Source: Sebastes aleutianus (Eukaryota > Chordata > Actinopteri > Perciformes > Sebastidae). Taken from it: DNA of 64,000 bases. Of the stretch, positions 63,786 to 64,000 are shown one piece after another. Location of the stretch: assembly GCA_916700875.1 (NCBI GenBank), contig CAKAKS010000062.1, positions 16,396,460 to 16,460,459 of the forward strand, read 5' to 3'. The notes under the pieces are model-generated. The model saw only the letters and a list, made by a program, of their open reading frames with translations, ran no database searches and was not told where the DNA came from. A program made the position numbers and the translations under genes. The stretch's first letter is position 1. Every line of letters starts with the position of its first letter.

Positions 63786-64000
63786 GTGAGTACATCCCAG
63801 TAAACACACAGGCATCGTAGCTCTAGCGAGAGAGACGTCACTCACACGACTTTTGGGTGTGTAGTCTTTCTAATTACGTATTTTCACAGTCTTCACAGTC
63901 TGGCAAAATTATGTTTTAAATTGACAAATATCATATGTTTGATTAATGGTGCAATTCAAATGGGATCAAAAAAACATTTGTCTCTTCCTGTTGACTATCG

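Noticed and set aside
1..64000. CRISPR arrays, bacterial operons or tRNA/rRNA genes
   Set aside because: None seen. The regular repeats are satellites or microsatellites, and the only tRNA-like sequence is the SINE promoter at 25865-25919.

Overview
The window is vertebrate nuclear DNA, almost certainly from a ray-finned (teleost, probably percomorph-type) fish. It holds six multi-exon genes with GT-AG introns, an AT-rich background and many short simple repeats. It also carries dispersed repeats that recur in teleost genomes: hAT-like elements with 8-bp target duplications, hairpin MITEs, a tRNA-derived SINE, LINE tails and the 'tccactacatttcag' family. I rebuilt all six coding sequences exon by exon. 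Every splice phase closes, and the predicted lengths match the families. Layout: grn (progranulin, + strand, 366-11965, 13 coding exons, 729 aa, eight granulin modules; its 5' UTR exon probably lies left of the window); rundc1 (+, 14481-20569, 6 exons including a 9-nt microexon, 575 aa); rpl27 (+, 25322-27751, 136 aa, with a non-coding TOP-type first exon); ifi35 (+, 30509-35871, 371 aa, with an ISRE at its first exon). A tail-to-tail gap of repeats follows. Then come two minus-strand genes: bcat2 (39782-51269, 11 exons, 389 aa, mitochondrial) and hsd17b14 (53365-60041, 9 exons, 264 aa). The last 4 kb holds nested repeats and two unidentified exon-like segments on the + strand. Gene order joins two blocks that are separate in human. 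rundc1-rpl27-ifi35 (with grn in the wider region) matches 17q21, while hsd17b14-bcat2 matches 19q13.33 with the same relative order and strand. The join lies between ifi35 and bcat2, at about 35.9-38.2 kb, where a 1-kb T-rich tandem repeat sits. The genes are functionally independent: lysosomal/secreted growth factor, RUN-domain protein, ribosomal protein, interferon-induced protein, branched-chain amino-acid transaminase and short-chain dehydrogenase. I see no convincing novel multi-gene system. The observations most worth checking are a dispersed repeat carrying perfect estrogen-response-element palindromes around the bcat2 3' end, a MITE inserted 6 bp inside a bcat2 splice donor, the rundc1 microexon, the odd-cysteine granulin module, several cleanly datable nested transposon insertions, and the unidentified exons at the right edge.
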